Positions 17,382 to 26,398 of a stretch of 64,000 nucleotides of DNA are shown here, piece after piece. A program made the translations under genes and the position numbers. The notes beneath the pieces are model-generated. The model was not told the origin of the DNA and ran no database searches. It worked only from the letters and a program-made list of their open reading frames with translations. The DNA is from Sphingomonas sp. PR090111-T3T-6A (lineage in GTDB: Bacteria > Pseudomonadota > Alphaproteobacteria > Sphingomonadales > Sphingomonadaceae), in assembly GCF_000383095.1 (NCBI RefSeq), contig NZ_AORL01000021.1, positions 124,001 through 188,000 of the forward strand, written 5' to 3'. Each line of letters begins with the position of its first letter. The stretch's first letter is position 1.

Positions 17382-20264
17382 ATGCGCCTCCTTGCGCATG
17401 TTTCCGCTGCCGACATTTCCATGACGGCGCTTGCCGTCGCCAGTGCCGCGGTGGTCGCCGCGCCCGCTGCCGCGCAGAGCAGCGTCCGCCCGTTCGACGT
17501 GCCGGCCCAGTCCGCCGCCCAGGGCATCGTCAGCTTCGCCCAGCAGGCGGGTATCCAGGTCCTCGCACCCAGCGAAGCGACGGCCGGCCGGCATGTCGCC
17601 AGCCTGAAGGGCAATTACACGGTGGAGGATGGCCTCCGCCGCCTGATCGCGCCCGCGCGCCTGCGCCTCGTCTCGTTCGACGGCCGCACCGCGGTGATCG
17701 CCGATCCCAAGGCCGGAGGCGGCAATGCCGCGCCGCGCGCCGCGTTCACCAACATCAACTACGAGCCGCAGTCGGCCCCCGTCGCGAGCGCTCCGGCTGC
17801 TGCGCCGCAGGCTGCCGCCGCCCCCGCCGACCAGCAGGCGGCGTCCGAGCAGATGCAGGAGATCGTCGTCACCGGCAACACGTCCGGCAAGCGCACGCTC
17901 TTCAACTCCTCGTCCAACGTCACGCTGGCCAGCACGGCGGACATCCAGCGCAAGGCCCCGCGCTCCACGGCGGATATCCTCGAACTTGTGCCCGGCATCT
18001 TCGTCGAGGGCACGGCCGGCCCCGTCTCGAACAACTACTCCGTCCGCGGCCTGCGCGGCGGCGCGCAGACCTTCATCACGCTCGAAGAGGACGGCATGCC
18101 GATCCTCTACGGCGGCGGCGGCGCCGACGAATATTTCCAGCAGGATATCACCATCGATCGCGTCGAGGCGGTCGAGGGCGGCACCTCGGGCATTCTCGCG
18201 CCCAACGGCGCGGGCGCGACGATCAACTTCATCTCGCAGCGCCCGAACTTCGACAAGACCGAGGCGCAGGTCCGCTTCACCGGCACGACCTATGGCGACT
18301 ATCGCGCGGACGGCTATTTCTCGACGCCGATCACCGACAGCCTCGCCTTCAACGTCGGCGGCTATGCCGACAGCACGAAGGGCGTGCGGCACTCGCCGTT
18401 CAGCTACAACACCTATCATATCAAGAGCATGCTGGAGAAACGCTTCGACGACGGCGGCTATGTCCGTTTGACGATCAAGCGCGGCGACGAGCATGATCCC
18501 TATTATGCCGACCAGCCCTTCGCGGTCTCCGCGAACGGCAAGATCAGCGGCATTCCGGGGCTCGGCACCCAGTATGGCAACATCGTCGGCAACGCCTTCA
18601 ACGACATCAAGGTGCCGGATAGCTGCGCGACCGGCAACTGCATCCGCAACTTCAGCCTGTCGCAGGGCATCCACACGACCTCGACCCAATACCGGATCGA
18701 CGTCGACAAGCCCGTCACCAAGGATCTGAGCGTCTTCCTGCGCGCCCGCTATCTGGACGCGAAGTTCGACTTCAACGGCATCTTCCCCGGCAGTGGCGCG
18801 GGCACGGCGGGCCTCGCCTCGGCGGCGACCTACCTCGATCCGACGGCATCCCCGATCGCCAGCTTCCTGGCGCAGGGGCAGGCGGCCTTCCCGACGGCGA
18901 CGCAGTTCGGCCTGCGTGACGTGATGGGCGGCGGCACGGTGATCCCGGCGTCCGACACCGCGACGCTCAACGCGCTGAACGGCAACGGCCTGCTCCAGCA
19001 GACCGTGCTCAACCACCAGCTCGTCACGACCAAGGATTTCGGCACCGATTTCGGCACGCGCTGGAACTATTCCTCCGGCGTGATCGACAACTCGCTGACC
19101 GTCGGCGGCATGTTCTACAACGTGCGCCACTATAACGATCAGTCTGGCGTCTCGACGCTGATCAACGACGTCAAGGACAATTCCCACATCTACGACATCG
19201 TGGCGCTCGACGGCACGGGCAATGTCGTGGGCCAGCTGACCAACAACGGCATGATCAGCTACGGCAACTGGGGCCAGGGTGTCGTGAAGGACGAGATCAA
19301 CTCGATCTCGGCCTACTTCAACGACGAACTCAAGATCGGCTCGAAGCTGCACATCGACTTCGGTGCGCGCTACGAGCATGAGCATGTCGGCGTGGATATC
19401 GGCAATACGGCGGCGGTGAACCAGCCGGTGCCGGCCGGTACGCCGGGCATCATCGCGGATGTCGGCAGCACCTTCGACGGCACCTACACCCATGTCGCCA
19501 AGTCCTATCACGACTGGGCGGCGACGGTCGGCGCCAACTATGAGCTGACGGACAATATCGCCCTCTATGCCCGCTATGCGCGTGGCTTCCAGACCTTCGG
19601 TGGCGACACGGGCGGCACGCACAAGCCGTCCGACCTGACGCTGTACGAAGGCGGCGTGCGCTATCGCGGCCATGGTCTGGCGGCGTCGGTGATCGGCTTC
19701 CGCACGATCTTCAACGACCAGTCCTATCAGTTCATCAATCCCGACAACCCCGCCGTGCAGGCCAACGCGCTGGCCAACAACAAGACGGTGGGCGTGCAGG
19801 TGGACGCGACCTGGAAGCCGGTCCGCTTCTTCAGCCTCGACGTGAGCGGCGTCTATCAGGATCCGAAGCTGCACAACCTGCGCTTCGACGGCGTCGCCCA
19901 GCCGCAGTACAACGGCAACACGCCGGAACGCACGCCCAAGAAGCTGCTGACCGTCACGCCCACCTTCATCCTGCCGGGCGGGCTCGGCGAGATCTATGGC
20001 CGGTACAAATATATCGGCAAGATATTCGCGGACTCGGGCAATGGCGTGGCGCTGCCGAGCTATGGCGTGTTCACGGTGGGCGCGAGCTTCAACGTGAACC
20101 AGAAGATCACGATTTCGGCGAGCGTCGACAACCTGACCAACGTCAAGGGTTTCACCGAAGGCAATCCGCGACAGGGGCAGACCCAGACGATCGTCAACGG
20201 CTTCTTCTACGGCCGCAGCATCGTCGGACGGAACGCGCTGGTGAGCGCGACCGTGAAGCTCTAA
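17382..20264 (+). CDS. TonB-dependent receptor with N-terminal STN signalling domain (FecA/FpvA type)
   Basis: 960 residues. Signal peptide ends near 32 (AAAQ). The STN domain (about 36-108, RPFDVPAQ to VIADPK) contacts the FecR protein in the periplasm. An Ala/Pro-rich linker (110-157) follows, then the TonB box IVVTG at 161-165, plug and barrel, ending in a short KL terminus. The start at 17382 has GGGGAGA about 7 bases upstream; ATG 17375 is in another frame. Context makes it the sensor of the sigma/FecR pair. The ligand is unknown: ferric siderophores are classical, but the glycosidase-like neighbour hints at a glycan. Confidence 0.93.
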   Translation: MRLLAHVSAADISMTALAVASAAVVAAPAAAQSSVRPFDVPAQSAAQGIVSFAQQAGIQVLAPSEATAGRHVASLKGNYTVEDGLRRLIAPARLRLVSFDGRTAVIADPKAGGGNAAPRAAFTNINYEPQSAPVASAPAAAPQAAAAPADQQAASEQMQEIVVTGNTSGKRTLFNSSSNVTLASTADIQRKAPRSTADILELVPGIFVEGTAGPVSNNYSVRGLRGGAQTFITLEEDGMPILYGGGGADEYFQQDITIDRVEAVEGGTSGILAPNGAGATINFISQRPNFDKTEAQVRFTGTTYGDYRADGYFSTPITDSLAFNVGGYADSTKGVRHSPFSYNTYHIKSMLEKRFDDGGYVRLTIKRGDEHDPYYADQPFAVSANGKISGIPGLGTQYGNIVGNAFNDIKVPDSCATGNCIRNFSLSQGIHTTSTQYRIDVDKPVTKDLSVFLRARYLDAKFDFNGIFPGSGAGTAGLASAATYLDPTASPIASFLAQGQAAFPTATQFGLRDVMGGGTVIPASDTATLNALNGNGLLQQTVLNHQLVTTKDFGTDFGTRWNYSSGVIDNSLTVGGMFYNVRHYNDQSGVSTLINDVKDNSHIYDIVALDGTGNVVGQLTNNGMISYGNWGQGVVKDEINSISAYFNDELKIGSKLHIDFGARYEHEHVGVDIGNTAAVNQPVPAGTPGIIADVGSTFDGTYTHVAKSYHDWAATVGANYELTDNIALYARYARGFQTFGGDTGGTHKPSDLTLYEGGVRYRGHGLAASVIGFRTIFNDQSYQFINPDNPAVQANALANNKTVGVQVDATWKPVRFFSLDVSGVYQDPKLHNLRFDGVAQPQYNGNTPERTPKKLLTVTPTFILPGGLGEIYGRYKYIGKIFADSGNGVALPSYGVFTVGASFNVNQKITISASVDNLTNVKGFTEGNPRQGQTQTIVNGFFYGRSIVGRNALVSATVKL

Positions 20265-20278
20265 CACTTCCCTCCTCT

Positions 20279-20314
20279 GGGGCGGCTGGCTGGACCCGGC
20301 CGCCCCTCTTTTTT
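20279..20314 (+). terminator. Rho-independent terminator after the STN receptor
   Basis: GC-rich 8-base arms 20279-20286 and 20299-20306 followed directly by TCTTTTTT. It is the clearest intrinsic terminator in the window, and it ends only 5 bases before the next start codon. Confidence 0.85.
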
Positions 20315-20319
20315 GGGTC

Positions 20320-22371
20320 ATGCCGATGCTTTCAGCCGTCCATCGCCGCATCCGGGCCGCGGCGGGGCTCCTTGCGCTCGCCACCGTGGCGGCGGCACCG
20401 ACGCCCCGTGGCGATTTCGTGCAGAAGGAGGGGCTCAACCTCAACAGCTTCGAGCGGAGCGGGCGGGTCTCCGCGCATGTCGTGCTGCGCTCGGGGAGCG
20501 ATCCGCGCCTGATCGTGGCTTTCCCGGCGGGGAATAGCGGCGTCGGGCTGTGGTTCGACGGGATCGACCATCCGGCCGAGTGGACCATGCCCGCGCCCGC
20601 GCAGCCGATCACGATCAAGGATGCCAAGGGCCGCGCGCTTCACGGCGTGCGCTTCACCGCGACGATCGCCACGCCGCGTCTGGAGGCCAGGCAGGCGGTG
20701 CTGTCGAGCATCCGTGTGCTGCGCGACTATCAGGCGCTCGGCACTGCGCCCGGCGAGGTGCTGACGCCGCCGGTGGCGGATCGCACGGGCCTCGTCTGGT
20801 CGCGCGATCGGCTGGATGGCGCGCCGGGCTATCGGCTGGAGGTCCATGGCGCGATGCGAGGGGGCGCCTTCGTGGCGGACAAGGCCGGGCGGATCACGCT
20901 CTCGATCACGGCGGTGACGGGCGAGACGCCGCTCACGCCGCTCACAGGCAAGGATCTGCTGACGCCGGCTGTCAATGCCGATCCCAAGGCGCGCGCAGCG
21001 CTCGAATATCTGAGCTATCGCGAGAAGTTCCTCGCCGGATCGTGGCGCTTCGACACCTATTTCGGCCGCGACACGCTGATGTCGGTCAGGCTACTGATGC
21101 CGGTGCTTCAGCCGGTGGCGGTGGAGTCTGGCCTGCGCTCGGTGCTGGAGCGGCTCTCGCCCGAGGGCAAGGTCGCGCATGAGGAGGATATCGGGGAGTT
21201 CGCCATCCTCGACCATCGCAAGGAGGACGGCACCTCCTCCGCAGCGCCGACCTTCAACTACAAGATGATCGACAGCCATTTCATGCTGGCGCCCGTGGCG
21301 CGGGCATGGCTGCTCGACGATGCGCGCGGGCGGGGGCGGGCGAGGGCCTTCCTCGCGGAAAACGGCGCGGGCGCAGAGCTGATGCGTAACCTGCGTTTCG
21401 TGATGGCGGAGGCGCAGCCCTTCGCGCGCGATCCGGTGGTGGGCAAGCTGATCGGCCTCGAACCCGGAATGCAGGTCGGCGAGTGGCGCGACAGCAACGA
21501 TGGGCTCGGCGGCGGGCATTATCCCTATGACGTCAACGCCGTCTTCGTTCCGGTCGCGCTGGAGGCCGCCGACGCACTCTATCGGGCGGGGCTGCTGACG
21601 CCTTATCTGTCGGGTGAGGATCGGGCGGCGTTCGAGCGCCTGCCAGCGATGATCGCCACCTGGCGCGAGAAGGCGCCCGGCCTGTTCGCGATGGAAGTCC
21701 CGGCCGACAAGGCGGCCGAGGATGTCCGCGCCTATGCGGGGCAGGCGGGCGTGCCGGCGGCACCTGCACTGGCGGCGCTGAAGGGCGAGCCGGTGCGCTT
21801 CCACGCCATCGCGCTCGATCGGGACGGCAAGCCGGTGCCGATCGAGAACAGCGACATGGGCTTCGACCTCCTCTTCGGCCATCCGACGGAGGCCGACCTC
21901 GGGCAGAGCGCGCAGCTCATCAGCCGCCCCTTCCCGGCGGGCCTGCGCACGGGGGCGGGGATGCTGGTCGCCAACCCGGCCTTCGCCTCTGCGGCGCTTC
22001 AGGCGCGTTTCGGGCCGAACGCCTATCATGGCACGGTGATCTGGTCGTGGCAGCAGGCGCTGGCGGCGGCGGGATTGGCGCGTCAGCTTGAACGGAAGGA
22101 TCTGCCGGCCGATCTCCGCCTGAAGCTCGCCGATGCGCAGGCCTGCCTCTGGGACGGCATCGACGCGACGCGGAGCGTGCAGCGGTCCGAGCTCTGGTCC
22201 TGGGCCTATAAGGACGGCGCCTATCGCGTGGTGGCCTTCGGCGCGGGCGCCAAGGACGTAGACGAGTCCAACGCGGCACAGCTCTGGAGCACCGTCTTCC
22301 TCGCGCTCAAGCGGCCGGCGGGCGCGGGGCATTGCCCCTCGGCCTCCGCGACGGCTAGGACACATCCATGA
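20320..22371 (+). CDS. Secreted protein with six-hairpin glycosidase features
   Basis: 683 residues. Signal peptide of about 26 residues (LLALATVAAAP). After a beta-rich N-terminal part (about 30-210), a helical region carries YFGRDTL at 247-253, HEEDIGE near 287-293 and GEWRDSNDGLGGGHYPYD at 387-404. This pattern resembles the alpha/alpha-barrel of glycogen-debranching and related glycosidases. Substrate and activity are not known. Its stop overlaps the halogenase start (ATGA), so the two are co-translated. An alternative start is ATG 20326. It begins immediately after a terminator, so expression from the receptor promoter would need read-through. Confidence 0.6.
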   Translation: MPMLSAVHRRIRAAAGLLALATVAAAPTPRGDFVQKEGLNLNSFERSGRVSAHVVLRSGSDPRLIVAFPAGNSGVGLWFDGIDHPAEWTMPAPAQPITIKDAKGRALHGVRFTATIATPRLEARQAVLSSIRVLRDYQALGTAPGEVLTPPVADRTGLVWSRDRLDGAPGYRLEVHGAMRGGAFVADKAGRITLSITAVTGETPLTPLTGKDLLTPAVNADPKARAALEYLSYREKFLAGSWRFDTYFGRDTLMSVRLLMPVLQPVAVESGLRSVLERLSPEGKVAHEEDIGEFAILDHRKEDGTSSAAPTFNYKMIDSHFMLAPVARAWLLDDARGRGRARAFLAENGAGAELMRNLRFVMAEAQPFARDPVVGKLIGLEPGMQVGEWRDSNDGLGGGHYPYDVNAVFVPVALEAADALYRAGLLTPYLSGEDRAAFERLPAMIATWREKAPGLFAMEVPADKAAEDVRAYAGQAGVPAAPALAALKGEPVRFHAIALDRDGKPVPIENSDMGFDLLFGHPTEADLGQSAQLISRPFPAGLRTGAGMLVANPAFASAALQARFGPNAYHGTVIWSWQQALAAAGLARQLERKDLPADLRLKLADAQACLWDGIDATRSVQRSELWSWAYKDGAYRVVAFGAGAKDVDESNAAQLWSTVFLALKRPAGAGHCPSASATARTHP

Positions 22372-23870
22372 GCGACAACCGTATCCGGCAGATCGTCATC
22401 CTCGGCGGAGGCACGGCCGGCTGGATGACGGCCGCGGCGCTCGCCAGAGGGCTCCATGGCACGGGCACCGCGATCCGGCTTGTCGAGTCCGAGGAGATCG
22501 GCACGATCGGCGTCGGCGAGGCGACCATCCCGACGATCCACTGGTTCAACCAGATCGTCGGCCTCGACGAGCGCCAGTTCATGGCCGAGACGGGCGCCAC
22601 CTACAAGCTCGGCATCGAGTTCGTCGGCTGGAACGGGGAGGGGAGCCGCTATCTCCATCCGTTCGGCACCTTCGGCCCGCCGGGCGACGGGGTGATGTTC
22701 CTCCACCGCCTGATCCGCGCGCGGCTGGCGGGTTTCGATGCGCCGACCGAGGACTATTCGCTGAACGCGCAACTCGCGCTTCAGGGGCGTTTCGCGCAGC
22801 CGTCGGCGGATCGGCGCTCGCTGCTCTCGACGCTCGGCTATGCTTTCCATTTCGATGCCTCGCTCTATGCGCGCTATCTGCGAAAGCTCGCCGAGGCGGG
22901 CGGGGTGCGGCGCTTCGAGGGCAAGGTCTCGACGATCGACCAGCATCCCGAAACCGGCTTCGTCCGCTCGCTCACCACCGATCGCGGCGACGTGCTGGAA
23001 GGCGATCTCTTCATCGATTGCTCGGGAATGCGCGGGCTGCTGATCGAGCAGACGCTGGGCGTGGGCTATGAGGACTGGTCGCACTGGCTGCCCTGCGATC
23101 GTGCCTGGGCGGCGCCGAGTGCTCCGGAAGAGCGCGTCACGCCCTATACGCGCGCCACGGCGGCGGAGGCGGGTTGGCGCTGGCGCATCCCGCTCCAGCA
23201 TCGCACCGGCAACGGCTATGTCTTCTCCAGCCGCTATCAGGACGATGACGCCGCGCGAGCCTCGCTGATCGCGGGCATGGACAGCCCGCCCATCGCCGAT
23301 CCGCGCCTGATCCGCTTCCTGCCCGGCCGGAGGCGGAAGAGCTGGGATCGCAACGTCGTCGCCATTGGCCTGTCGAGCGGCTTCCTTGAACCGCTGGAGT
23401 CGACCAGCATCCACCTGATCCAGAGCGGCATCGCCAAGCTGCTCGCGCTCTTCCCGCGCCGCGACGGATCGCCGCTCGCCGCCGACCAGTTCAATCGCAT
23501 CTACGCACAGGAGATGGACGACGTCCGCGATTTCCTGATCCTGCACTATGCGATGACGCAGGGGCGCACCGAGCCGCTGTGGCAGGCCTGCCAGGCGATG
23601 GAGATCCCCGAGACGCTCGCCCGTAAGATCGAGCATTTCCGCGCCTCCGCGCGACTGGTGCTGTCGACCGACGAGCTGTTCCGCGACGCGAGCTGGTTCG
23701 CGGTGATGGACGGGCAGGGCATCCGGCCGGCCGACTATAACCCCGCCATCGAAGGTCATTCGATCGAGGACACGATCGCGCATCTCCAATCGGTGCGGGC
23801 GGCGATCCGGACGACCGCCGCAGCCATTCCTGCATTGCAGCGTATTACACCCGATCGCGCTGCCGTTTGA
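22368..23870 (+). CDS. Flavin-dependent tryptophan halogenase family protein
   Basis: 500 residues. The FAD motif GGGTAGWMTA is at 13-22, the catalytic Lys80 lies in GATYKLGIEF, the family signature WRWRIP is at 270-275, and EPLEST (341-346) carries the conserved glutamate region. All elements for FADH2-dependent halogenation are therefore present. No secondary-metabolite genes surround it; a glycosidase-like protein and TonB receptors do. In Caulobacter, Shewanella and Xanthomonas relatives, such halogenase homologues sit in glycan-uptake regulons with unproven function. A partner flavin reductase is not encoded nearby. Confidence 0.88.
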   Translation: MSDNRIRQIVILGGGTAGWMTAAALARGLHGTGTAIRLVESEEIGTIGVGEATIPTIHWFNQIVGLDERQFMAETGATYKLGIEFVGWNGEGSRYLHPFGTFGPPGDGVMFLHRLIRARLAGFDAPTEDYSLNAQLALQGRFAQPSADRRSLLSTLGYAFHFDASLYARYLRKLAEAGGVRRFEGKVSTIDQHPETGFVRSLTTDRGDVLEGDLFIDCSGMRGLLIEQTLGVGYEDWSHWLPCDRAWAAPSAPEERVTPYTRATAAEAGWRWRIPLQHRTGNGYVFSSRYQDDDAARASLIAGMDSPPIADPRLIRFLPGRRRKSWDRNVVAIGLSSGFLEPLESTSIHLIQSGIAKLLALFPRRDGSPLAADQFNRIYAQEMDDVRDFLILHYAMTQGRTEPLWQACQAMEIPETLARKIEHFRASARLVLSTDELFRDASWFAVMDGQGIRPADYNPAIEGHSIEDTIAHLQSVRAAIRTTAAAIPALQRITPDRAAV

Positions 23871-23988
23871 TCTGGCGCGTTTGGCTTAACCCTCTGGATT
23901 GAAACACCGCCGTCACAAAATCCCGGCATGAGGCTCCCCGTGCTGCACCCGCTCAGAAAGCGGGGTGGCGCCTTCTAGGGGAACTCAT

Positions 23989-26310
23989 TTGTCCAAAATC
24001 TTCATCCGCTCGGCCGCGCTGGCCGCCGTCGCCTCGTGCGCCATGATCGCCGCTACGTCCGCCTCCGCGCAGGACGCTGCCGCCACCGCTCCGGCGGCCG
24101 GCAACGAGCTGGGCGACATCGTCGTCACCGCCGAGCGCCGCGCCGAAAATCTCCAGAAGGTTCCGATCTCGGTCGGCGTCATCAACGGCGTGGGCCTGCG
24201 CGATTTCCAGTCGGGCGGCGACGACACGTTGCTCTCGCTCTCGGGCAAGGTGCCGAGCCTGTACGTCGAGTCGACGACCGGCCGCATCTTCCCGCGCTTC
24301 TACATCCGCGGCCTTGGCAATATCGACTTCTACCTCGGCGCCTCGCAGCCGGTGTCGATCATCCAGGACGACGTCGTGCTTGAGCATGTCGTCCTGAAGT
24401 CGAACCCGGCGTTCGACATCCAGCAGGTCGAAGTGCTGCGCGGCCCGCAGGGCTCGCTGTTCGGCCGCAACACCACGGCCGGCATCATCAAGTTCGATAC
24501 CGCGAAGCCGACTCAGGATTTCGAGGCGCGCGGCACGGCCTCTTATGGCAGCTACAACACGGTCAACATCGATGCCGGCGTCGGCGGCCCGATCATCGCG
24601 GACAAGCTCGCCTATCGCGTCTCGGCGCTCTACCAGCATCGCGACAACTGGGTGGACAACACCTTCACCGGCGTCTCCGATGACGGCACGCGCGCGCCGC
24701 GCAAGGACGCTCTCGGCGGCTTCGACGAGAAGGACGTCCGCCTCCAGTTCCTGCTGACGCCGACCGAGCAGCTATCGATCCTCGCCTCGGGCCATGCGCG
24801 CGACTATTCGGGCACGTCGACGATCTTCTATCGCGGTTCGATCACCAAGGGCACCAACGTGGTCCCCTCGAACTTCGACCGCAGCCAGGTCGCGCTCGAC
24901 GAGGGCGACAACAACCCGCAGCATTACTGGACCTATGGCGGCTCGCTCAACGTGGGCTATGATTTCGGCGGCGTGAAGCTGACCTCGATCAGCGCCTATG
25001 AGACCAGCCATGGCTACAGCCGCGGCGACACCGACGGCGGTGCGGCGATCAACTTCCCGGGGCCGGCCTTCTTCGGTGAATCGCAGGGTCGCCTGCGCTC
25101 GCTCGGCCAGTTCACCCAGGAAGTCCGCCTCGCCAGCGACGGCACCGATCGCTTCAAGTGGCAGGTCGGCGGAATCTACTTCGATTCCCGCGACGATACC
25201 GAGTTCGATCAGCGCGCCTTCTTCCTCAATCCGGGCGTCGCCGCGCGCAACCCGAACAACTGGGTGCTGCTGCACGACATCAACACCTCGTGGGGCATCT
25301 TCGGCCAGGCGAGCTACAAGCTCACCGATCGCCTGACGATCACCGGCGGCGTGCGCGAGACAAAGGACACCAAGTCCACCCGCCTGCTCAAGACCGCCGA
25401 CACCGCGGCGGGTGCCGTCACCTACACCGGCCGCCGCTATGTCCGTCTGTCGGACACGAAGCCGAGCTGGGATGTCAGCGCGCTTTATGAGCTGACCCCG
25501 AACGTCAGCCTCTACGGCCGCATCGCGCGCGGCTTCCGTGGCCCGACCATTCAGGGTCGTTCGGCGGTGTTCAACTCCGACTTCACCACGGCGAACTCGG
25601 AAACCAACACCTCCTACGAAGGCGGCATCAAGAGCAGCTTCTTCGACAACCAGGTGCGCCTGAACCTCACGGGCTTCACCTATGTCGTCGACAATATCCA
25701 GCTCAACGGCAACGATTCCAACGGCAACGGCGTGCTGTTCAACGCCAACAAGGCCAAGGCCTATGGCATGGAAGCCGAAGCCGAGGTGAAGCCGATCCCG
25801 AACCTGACGCTGTCGGCGGGCCTCAGCCTGCTGCACACCGAGATCGACGACAAGAACGTCTATGCGCAGGTCTGCGGTCTCGCCATCGCGGGCGTATACA
25901 ACGTGGTCTGCACGGTCCAGAACCCGACCATCACGAAGCCGGTCTTCGGCACGCCGACCGTCTTCGCGCAGATCGACGGCAACCCGCTGCCGAACGCGCC
26001 GAAGTACAACCTCGACCTGACGGCGCGCTACGATCTGCCGATCGGTCCGGGCAAGGCCTTCATCTCCACCGACTGGAACATCCAGGGCTATACGAGCTTC
26101 GTGCCGTACAAGACCAAGGAGTTCACCTCGAAGGGCAGCTTCGAAGGCGGCCTGAAGATCGGTTACGACCTGAAGTCCTATGAGGTGGCGGTGTTCGCTC
26201 GCAACATCACCAATGAGAAGAACCTCAAGGGCGTGATCGATAACTATATGGCGGGCGTCTACAACGATCCCCGGATCATCGGCGTCTCGGTGAGCGCCAA
26301 GTTCCACTGA
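23989..26310 (+). CDS. TonB-dependent receptor without STN domain
   Basis: 773 residues from a TTG start at 23989, chosen because AGGGGA lies 6 bases upstream and gives a clean signal peptide (SKIFIRSAALAAVASC to SASAQ). The frame could open earlier at GTG 23965, but that lacks a ribosome-binding site. GDIVVTAERR forms the TonB box region near 44, followed by plug and barrel, ending in KFH. It has no signalling domain, unlike the receptor at 17.4 kb. It follows the halogenase after about 120 bases that contain a small hairpin at 23948-23964, and probably imports the same class of substrate. Confidence 0.92.
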   Translation: MSKIFIRSAALAAVASCAMIAATSASAQDAAATAPAAGNELGDIVVTAERRAENLQKVPISVGVINGVGLRDFQSGGDDTLLSLSGKVPSLYVESTTGRIFPRFYIRGLGNIDFYLGASQPVSIIQDDVVLEHVVLKSNPAFDIQQVEVLRGPQGSLFGRNTTAGIIKFDTAKPTQDFEARGTASYGSYNTVNIDAGVGGPIIADKLAYRVSALYQHRDNWVDNTFTGVSDDGTRAPRKDALGGFDEKDVRLQFLLTPTEQLSILASGHARDYSGTSTIFYRGSITKGTNVVPSNFDRSQVALDEGDNNPQHYWTYGGSLNVGYDFGGVKLTSISAYETSHGYSRGDTDGGAAINFPGPAFFGESQGRLRSLGQFTQEVRLASDGTDRFKWQVGGIYFDSRDDTEFDQRAFFLNPGVAARNPNNWVLLHDINTSWGIFGQASYKLTDRLTITGGVRETKDTKSTRLLKTADTAAGAVTYTGRRYVRLSDTKPSWDVSALYELTPNVSLYGRIARGFRGPTIQGRSAVFNSDFTTANSETNTSYEGGIKSSFFDNQVRLNLTGFTYVVDNIQLNGNDSNGNGVLFNANKAKAYGMEAEAEVKPIPNLTLSAGLSLLHTEIDDKNVYAQVCGLAIAGVYNVVCTVQNPTITKPVFGTPTVFAQIDGNPLPNAPKYNLDLTARYDLPIGPGKAFISTDWNIQGYTSFVPYKTKEFTSKGSFEGGLKIGYDLKSYEVAVFARNITNEKNLKGVIDNYMAGVYNDPRIIGVSVSAKFH

Positions 26311-26317
26311 TCGGAAC

Positions 26318-26351
26318 GGGTCGGGCGGCCCGGATGACGGCCGCCCGACCC
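26318..26351 (+). terminator. Perfect 13-bp hairpin after the second receptor
   Basis: Arms 26318-26330 and 26339-26351 pair fully around an 8-base loop, 7 bases after the receptor stop. No T-run follows. A likely transcript end or stabiliser. Confidence 0.6.
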
Positions 26352-26398
26352 ACCTGCCGGCGTTGACAACGCGCATGAGGCCCGATGAGATCGGGCTC

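Noticed and set aside
17375-18496. ATG at 17375 as a possible start of the STN receptor
   Set aside because: It is in another frame and yields an Arg/His-rich shadow; ATG 17382 has a properly spaced ribosome-binding site and signal peptide.
17364-20627. 1087-codon minus-strand frame opposite the STN receptor
   Set aside because: The plus strand encodes a complete TonB receptor with signal peptide and ribosome-binding site; the antisense product is Arg/Asp/Val-rich with no motif.
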